Assembly: GCA_020425885.1 (NCBI GenBank)
Contig: JAGQRA010000566.1
Coordinates: forward strand, 1-10,314
DNA length: 10,314 bases
Source: Planctomycetota bacterium
GTDB lineage: Bacteria > Planctomycetota > UBA1135 > UBA2386
Direction: 5' to 3'
The notes under the pieces were generated by a model. It ran no database searches. It saw only the letters and a program-made list of their open reading frames with translations, and had not been told where the DNA came from. This document shows, one piece after another, positions 6,290 to 10,314 of the stretch. The translations under genes were made by a program, and so were the position numbers. Numbering within the stretch: the first letter of the stretch is position 1; the number at the start of each line of letters is the position of its first letter.

Positions 6290-8137
6290 GTGGGTATCTC
6301 CGACACCATCGCCTGTCTGTGCCGCATGCCGCCCGCCGCGCAGTTGGAGCTGTGCACCACGGCGCTGGGCGAGCCGAACGCGGCCGTGCAATGCGCGGCC
6401 AGTCGTCTGCTCGTCGACCCGACGGCGCTCGCTCGTCCCGACATCGTCGTCGATCATTTCGGCGAGCTCATGCCCGCCGCCGTGACGTCGTTGCGCGAGT
6501 GGCAGCGCGAGCTGATGCCGACCGCCCGTGAGCGCATCGTGTCGTGCCGGCCGGACCGGCTCGCTGCCTACCAGCTGGTCGCCGCGATCGGCGGCGATGG
6601 CGGCCTCGGTTTGCTCGAGTACGGAGTCGAGGATGCCGACGGCGAAGTTCGCGCGGTCGTGTTGGCGGCGATCGACGGGCGCCTGCGCGAGTTCGCCGCC
6701 GCGGCGCGTAGCTCGGCGGCCGACGGTCCGCTGCCGCGGCCCGAGGAGGCGCTGTGGCAGGCGGCGGAAGCCGTGCTGAGGGGATTCTCGCGGCATCGTC
6801 GCGGCGAGTTCGTGACCCTGCTCGGCGAGTTCGGTCAGAAGGCAGTGCCGCTGATCAACCGGGCGCTGAAGACGCAGAACGGTCCGGAGTTCGCCTATGC
6901 GGTGACCGGCGCGCTGGGCGAGACCTCCGCGGTGGCGGCGGCCGAGCTGGCGTTCGCCTTGGTGCAGCACAAGTCGGAGCCGGTGCGGATGATCGGTGAG
7001 CTGGTGCTCGAACAACGACAGGATGCGGCGTTCCTCGCCGCCTACCTCGCATGCATCGGCGCGCTCGACGGCGAACGCCGTCGCGCGTTGGCCGTCTCCG
7101 GTTGGCTGGCCAGGGTGGCGGCCCGGTGCGCGATCCTCGCGGTCGAGCCGGCGCTCCTGCTGCTGCGGCTGGTGGCCGACGAGGTCTCGGATCCGGTGCT
7201 GGCCCAGCGCAGCATCGAGCCCTTCGTCGACCATGCCGAAACAGAGGTGCAGCTCGCGGCATTGGCCCGGCTGCGCGAGCTGCGTTGCCCGGGTGGCTGC
7301 GCGATGCTCGGCAAGGTGATCGCCACCGCCGCCGGGCCGGCCTGTCGCCTGGCCGCCGAGATCGTGGTCGAGCTGGCACCGCCGGATCGGGCTGCGCTGC
7401 TGATGCCGTTGCTCGGTGCCGCGGAGCCGGCGCTCCGCCAGATCGGAATGCGCGGCGTCGTCGACGGCAGCTTCGACCGCTTCATGCGGAAGTTCGATGG
7501 CATGGATCAGAAGATGCGCGAGACGGCGGCGCGCGCGCTGGCGAAGATCGACCCCGGCTTCGTCGACCGGCTCGGTGAGGAGTTCATCTCGATCGAGGCC
7601 TCTCGCCGTCTCAAGGCGCTCAAGGTCGTCGAACTGGTCCAGGCTGGCGGCGATCTGCGCGAACCGTTGCTCGAAATGCTCGACGACCCGGATCTGCGCG
7701 TGCGGGCGACGGCGATCCGGATCATCGAGGTCTCGGGATCGGTCGACGGCATCAAGGTGCTGATCGACGCGTTGGCGCATCCGGATCGGCGGGTGCGGGC
7801 CAACGCCGTCGAAGCCGTCGAGCAGCTCGAGAACGCGACCTACATCGATCTGCTGCGGCCGTTCCTGCGCGACCGCGACAATCGCGTTCGCGCCAATGCC
7901 GCCAAGGCGTTGTGGAACCTGGGCTGGGCCGATGCCAGCGACGTGCTGGTCGCGATGGTCGCACACGACGATCCGCGGATGCGGGTGTCGGCGATCTGGG
8001 CCGTCAGCGAGGTCCGGTTCCCGGGGGCGCGCGAGCTGCTCGAGAAGCGCGAGATGATGGAGAACAACCCGGCGGTTCTGGCCAAGGTCCGCGAGGCACT
8101 GGCCGCCTACGACTCGGCGCAGGAGGAGGTGCGGTGA
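6290..8137 (+). CDS. HEAT-repeat scaffold protein
   Basis: This is a 615-residue all-helical repeat protein with no catalytic motif, signal peptide or membrane segment; such proteins usually serve as binding scaffolds. The C-terminal part holds four regular HEAT repeats, with the signature VR/MR positions at residues 471, 502, 533 and 564, an exact 31-residue period (DPDLRVRATA, HPDRRVRANA, DRDNRVRANA, DDPRMRVSA). Degenerate repeats can be traced back through the protein (for example around 180-240, 310-335 and 365-420). The GTG at 6290 is used because it opens the longest frame, but no Shine-Dalgarno site precedes it; an in-frame ATG 12 codons further (residue 13) is an alternative. The stop overlaps the start of the next gene by four bases (GTGA), so the two are very likely translated together and may work together. 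No specific partner can be named. Confidence 0.85.
   Translation: MGISDTIACLCRMPPAAQLELCTTALGEPNAAVQCAASRLLVDPTALARPDIVVDHFGELMPAAVTSLREWQRELMPTARERIVSCRPDRLAAYQLVAAIGGDGGLGLLEYGVEDADGEVRAVVLAAIDGRLREFAAAARSSAADGPLPRPEEALWQAAEAVLRGFSRHRRGEFVTLLGEFGQKAVPLINRALKTQNGPEFAYAVTGALGETSAVAAAELAFALVQHKSEPVRMIGELVLEQRQDAAFLAAYLACIGALDGERRRALAVSGWLARVAARCAILAVEPALLLLRLVADEVSDPVLAQRSIEPFVDHAETEVQLAALARLRELRCPGGCAMLGKVIATAAGPACRLAAEIVVELAPPDRAALLMPLLGAAEPALRQIGMRGVVDGSFDRFMRKFDGMDQKMRETAARALAKIDPGFVDRLGEEFISIEASRRLKALKVVELVQAGGDLREPLLEMLDDPDLRVRATAIRIIEVSGSVDGIKVLIDALAHPDRRVRANAVEAVEQLENATYIDLLRPFLRDRDNRVRANAAKALWNLGWADASDVLVAMVAHDDPRMRVSAIWAVSEVRFPGARELLEKREMMENNPAVLAKVREALAAYDSAQEEVR
8121..8129 (+). promoter_or_regulatory. 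Strong Shine-Dalgarno site for the small membrane protein
   Basis: The run aggaggagg lies inside the last codons of the HEAT-repeat gene, four bases before the GTG at 8134. It fixes the start of the downstream gene and supports translational coupling. It is the strongest ribosome-binding site in the window. Confidence 0.8.
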
Positions 8138-8418
8138 CCGTCGCCTTGATCGTGTTCGTGCTGGCCCTGCTCGGTGGGCTCGGCTGCGCCTGGCCTGGGC
8201 TGCTGCGGCGGCTGCGGGCGCGGCGGCGTTATCGGATGCTGGCGCGCGCCAACGCCCTGAGCGCGGAGCAGTCGCGCTGGCTGTGGGAGCTCGCGTGCCG
8301 GCTGGAGCCGCAGATGCCGGAGCGCGTCTTCGTCAGGCCGAGCCTGTTCGATCCGGGCGGCGCCGCCGGCAGCTCCGCGATGGCCGGATCCGTGCGCGAT
8401 CGATTGTTCGCCGACTGA
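8134..8418 (+). CDS. Small single-pass membrane protein, function unknown
   Basis: This 94-residue protein starts at a GTG that overlaps the HEAT-repeat stop (GTGA), with a strong Shine-Dalgarno site just before it. Residues 3-24 form one hydrophobic segment (VALIVFVLALLGGLGCAWPG). It is followed by an arginine-rich stretch (LLRRLRARRRYR), which by the positive-inside rule puts the C-terminal part in the cytoplasm. The rest (about 40-75: LSAEQSRWLWELACRLEPQ, then a PERVFVRPSLFDP stretch) is predicted helical. It faintly resembles the helical segment found before some PilZ domains, but no PilZ domain follows, so I do not assign that function. It may anchor the HEAT-repeat protein to the membrane; this is inferred from coupling only. 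Confidence 0.75.
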   Translation: MTVALIVFVLALLGGLGCAWPGLLRRLRARRRYRMLARANALSAEQSRWLWELACRLEPQMPERVFVRPSLFDPGGAAGSSAMAGSVRDRLFAD

Positions 8419-8432
8419 CGCCACGGAGCGTC

Positions 8433-8460
8433 GCGAAACGGTGAGCATTTCGCCGTTCGC
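8433..8460 (+). terminator. Imperfect stem-loop between the HEAT operon and the dehydrogenase operon
   Basis: The segment gcgaaacgg (8433-8441) pairs with ccgttcgc (8453-8460), giving an 8-bp stem with one bulged a and an 11-base loop. A competing 6-bp stem pairs gcgaaa (8433-8438) with tttcgc (8448-8453). It lies 14 bases after the small membrane protein's stop and just before the next gene. It could be a weak terminator or attenuator, but it lacks a U-tract. Low confidence. Confidence 0.25.
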
Positions 8461-8481
8461 CTGGGCATCATGCTGCGCCCG

Positions 8482-9660
8482 ATGTCTGAGACCGCCGATC
8501 TCGTCGTCGTCGGCGGAGGCATCATCGGTTGTGCGGTCGTCCGATCGCTCGCCAGCTTGCTGCCCCGTACGACCCGCATCCTGCTGCTCGATCGTGGCCC
8601 GATCGCCGGAGCCACGTCGGGCTCGTGCATGGGCCACCTCATGGTGACGCCGGAAAACGCGCAGGAGTTCGCCTTCACCCGGACGAGCGTGCGGCTGTGG
8701 AGCGAGCTGGCCGAGGAGATCGGCGGCTTCCATCACAACCCGACCGGGGTGTTGTACCTGGCCGACGACGACGAGGACCTCGAGCTGCTGCCGGTGTTGC
8801 GGGCCCAGTTCGAGGCCAATGGCGAGCAGTGCGAGGTGTTGGACGCCGCCGAGCTGCGGCGCCACGAACCTGGCCTGGCCGAGTCCGTGCCGGGGGGGCT
8901 GCATTACCGCCACGACGGTGTCGTGCTGCCGATGCTCGCCGCCGGTGCGATGTTGCGCGCGGCGCGGCGCGACTGCGACCATGTCGTCGTCCGGCCGGAA
9001 TGCGCGGTCGTCGGTTTCGATCGCGACGGCGGTCGGGTCACCGCCGTCCGCACCGAGCGCGGCACGATCGGCGCCGGCGCCGTCGTCTGCGCGGCCGGAG
9101 TCTGGTCGCCCGAACTGGCGGCCATGCTCGGCCTGCCGCCGCTGCCGATCTTCCCGCGTGCCGGCAACCTCGCCATCACCGCCCACCACACCTCGCCGAT
9201 CCGGATGCAGCTGCTCGAGATCAGCTACCTGCGCACCGCACACGGCGCGACCGACGTCGATCCGGCGGGCGGTTCCGATCCCGGCGCCCATGCCGTCAAC
9301 ATGCAGCCGCAGTCGCACGGCGGTTGTCTGATCGGCAGCACGCGCCAGTTCCGCGGCATGGATCGCACCCTCAACGAGGCGCTGCTGCGAAGGTCGCTGC
9401 GGCGTGCCGCCCGCTACGCGCCGGCGCTCGCGGGGCTGCCGATCGTGCGCACCTGGGTCGGGCTGCGGCCGTACTGCAGCGATGGCCATCCGCTGATCGG
9501 ACCCTGGCCGGGTCTCGAGGGCCTCTGGATCGCGACCGGTCACGAAGGGCTCGGCATCACGTTGGCGCCGATCACCGGCTTGCTGCTGGCGCAGCAGATC
9601 GCCGGCCAAGCGACCGAGATCGATCATCATCCCTACCTGCCGGCGAGGTTCCTGTCATGA
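8482..9660 (+). CDS. FAD-dependent oxidoreductase (DAO family), catalytic subunit of a heterotrimeric amine/imino acid dehydrogenase (HcnC / D-hydroxyproline dehydrogenase beta type)
   Basis: This 392-residue flavoprotein has the D-amino acid oxidase fold (Pfam DAO). It would oxidise the C-N bond of an amino or imino acid and pass electrons through the partner subunits encoded next. The N-terminal Rossmann motif is VVVGGGIIG (residues 8-16), with Asp37 ending the second strand (ILLLDRG). GATSG is at 43-47, the second FAD segment VVCAAGVWSP at 201-210, and the C-terminal signature GLRPYCSDGHPLIGP (327-341) plus ATGHEGLGI (351-359). The start at 8482 gives the family's usual N-terminus; an ATG at 8470 would add four residues, and neither has a Shine-Dalgarno site. 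The stop overlaps the 2Fe-2S gene by four bases (ATGA). The substrate could be D-hydroxyproline, proline, sarcosine, an opine or glycine. The neighbours exclude a simple stand-alone oxidase. Confidence 0.9.
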   Translation: MSETADLVVVGGGIIGCAVVRSLASLLPRTTRILLLDRGPIAGATSGSCMGHLMVTPENAQEFAFTRTSVRLWSELAEEIGGFHHNPTGVLYLADDDEDLELLPVLRAQFEANGEQCEVLDAAELRRHEPGLAESVPGGLHYRHDGVVLPMLAAGAMLRAARRDCDHVVVRPECAVVGFDRDGGRVTAVRTERGTIGAGAVVCAAGVWSPELAAMLGLPPLPIFPRAGNLAITAHHTSPIRMQLLEISYLRTAHGATDVDPAGGSDPGAHAVNMQPQSHGGCLIGSTRQFRGMDRTLNEALLRRSLRRAARYAPALAGLPIVRTWVGLRPYCSDGHPLIGPWPGLEGLWIATGHEGLGITLAPITGLLLAQQIAGQATEIDHHPYLPARFLS

Positions 9661-9938
9661 GTGGTCGTGTCGACGGCCTCGGTGAGCGCGACCCGATCGT
9701 GTTCACGTTCGATGGCCGAACGGTCGAGGCGCTGGCCGGCGATACCGTGGCGATGGCGCTGTGGGCCGCGGGCACGCGCGAGCTGCGGCACAGCAGCCGC
9801 GATGGCGCGCCGCGATCGATGCTCTGTGCCATGGGCATCTGCTACGAATGCCTGGTCGTGATCGATGGCGAGCACGTCCGCGCCTGCATGACCGAGGCGC
9901 GTTCGGGCATGAACGTGCGTCGCGGAGGCCGGCCGTGA
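9657..9938 (+). CDS. 2Fe-2S ferredoxin-like small subunit (HcnA / SoxA N-terminal type)
   Basis: This 93-residue protein is a stand-alone Fer2_4-type [2Fe-2S] domain (Pfam PF13510), the electron-transfer subunit of heterotrimeric amine dehydrogenases. The cluster cysteines are Cys57, Cys62, Cys65 and Cys77, in MLCAMGICYECLVVIDG followed by VRACMTEARSGM; this spacing is characteristic of the family. The length is normal. The ATG at 9657 lies inside the previous gene's stop (ATGA), with a moderate gagg site 8 bases upstream (9645-9648). Its own stop overlaps the next start (GTGA). It should act in the cytoplasm, bound between the two flavoprotein subunits. Confidence 0.92.
   Translation: MSGRVDGLGERDPIVFTFDGRTVEALAGDTVAMALWAAGTRELRHSSRDGAPRSMLCAMGICYECLVVIDGEHVRACMTEARSGMNVRRGGRP
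9924..9928 (+). promoter_or_regulatory. Shine-Dalgarno site for the FAD/NAD subunit gene
   Basis: The bases ggagg lie six bases before the GTG at 9935, inside the end of the 2Fe-2S gene. They support the overlapping GTG as the true start of the third subunit. Confidence 0.65.
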
Positions 9939-10314
9939 GCGGCGGGGGTGGTGCGGCCGATCCGCGCGTGCTGCGGAGCGACGTCGGCATCGTCGGCGCC
10001 GGGCCCGGTGGCCTGGCCGCGGCGAACGCGCTGTCCCATGCCGGGCTGTCGGTCACGGTGCTCGACGAAGGCGCGCGCCCGGGCGGGCAGATCTTCCGCC
10101 AGTTGCCGCCCGGTGCCGATGGCCACGGCGTCCTCGCCGAACCGCCGAGCCATCGCCACGCCGAACGGTTGTTCGAGGATTTCGCGCACGGTGCGATCGA
10201 TCTGCAGCGGCAGGCGACCGTCTGGCAGGCCCGACCGGGCCGGCTGTGGTTCGAACAGGGCGGCGCGTCGCGCCGCCTCGATTGCGAGCACGTGGTGCTG
10301 GCGCCCGGCGCCTA
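9935..10314 (+). CDS. FAD/NAD(P)-binding oxidoreductase, alpha subunit of the heterotrimeric dehydrogenase (HcnB type; 3' partial)
   Basis: The first 126 residues of a pyridine-nucleotide-disulfide-oxidoreductase-like flavoprotein are present; the right edge cuts the rest. The FAD-binding motif is VGIVGAGPGGLAAA (residues 17-30), the ribose-binding acidic residue ends the second strand (VTVLDEG, Asp44/Glu45), and RPGGQIFR (48-55) is typical of HcnB and opine oxidase A subunits. HVVLAPGA at the edge is the start of the next FAD-contact strand. In this family a C-terminal BFD-like [2Fe-2S] domain usually follows, outside the window. The GTG start overlaps the previous stop and has its own Shine-Dalgarno site. 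It completes the catalytic flavoprotein / ferredoxin / flavoprotein set. Confidence 0.9.
   Translation, partial: MSGGGGAADPRVLRSDVGIVGAGPGGLAAANALSHAGLSVTVLDEGARPGGQIFRQLPPGADGHGVLAEPPSHRHAERLFEDFAHGAIDLQRQATVWQARPGRLWFEQGGASRRLDCEHVVLAPGA

Noticed and set aside
5738..7966. A 742-codon open frame on the minus strand covering the start of the fusion hydrolase and most of the HEAT gene
   Set aside because: It is antisense to the HEAT gene, and its product is low-complexity Arg/Gln/His-rich sequence with no domain. Long antisense frames are expected in very GC-rich DNA.
8107..9630. A 507-codon minus-strand open frame opposite the DAO subunit
   Set aside because: It is the shadow of a well-supported flavoprotein gene in a coupled operon; composition is biased and no motif is present.

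Overview
The window is GC-rich bacterial DNA, densely coded on both strands. It suggests a member of the Planctomycetota, or another Gram-negative heterotroph with a large genome. The grounds are strongly G/C third codon positions, a secreted SASA-type esterase, a secreted esterase/dipeptidase fusion, an enhancer-binding protein with an FHA remnant, and a near absence of Shine-Dalgarno sites except where genes overlap. The taxonomic call is an inference from gene style; there is no rRNA or marker gene here.

Layout. (1) Bases 1-1623, plus strand: the 3' part of a sigma-54 activator (FHA remnant, GAF, AAA+, Fis-type HTH), cut by the left edge. (2) 1705-2937, minus strand: an exported SASA/SGNH esterase, convergent with the activator across a short gap filled by three tandem 21-bp hairpin units. 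(3) 3071-3988, plus strand: a calcineurin-like metallophosphoesterase, divergent from the esterase. (4) 4026-6125, minus strand: a 699-residue exported protein joining a BD-FAE-like alpha/beta hydrolase to a complete M19 membrane dipeptidase. Its 3' end, stop codon included, is partly duplicated 18 bp downstream. (5) 6290-8137 and 8134-8418, plus strand: a HEAT-repeat protein translationally coupled to a small one-pass membrane protein. (6) 8482 to the right edge, plus strand: three overlapping genes for a heterotrimeric flavin/2Fe-2S amine (imino acid) dehydrogenase of the HcnABC / D-hydroxyproline dehydrogenase type; the last gene is cut by the right edge.

How the genes fit together. Genes 1-4 are single transcription units arranged tail-to-tail or head-to-head. 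The only clear operons are HEAT plus small membrane protein (GTGA overlap) and the dehydrogenase set (ATGA then GTGA overlaps). The two exported hydrolases point to use of acetylated glycans and peptides from outside the cell. The dehydrogenase points to oxidation of a D-amino or imino acid. No CRISPR array, tRNA, rRNA, insertion sequence or phage gene was seen. The most unusual items are the esterase-dipeptidase fusion and the short tandem repeats at both convergent junctions. I did not find a convincing wholly new system.
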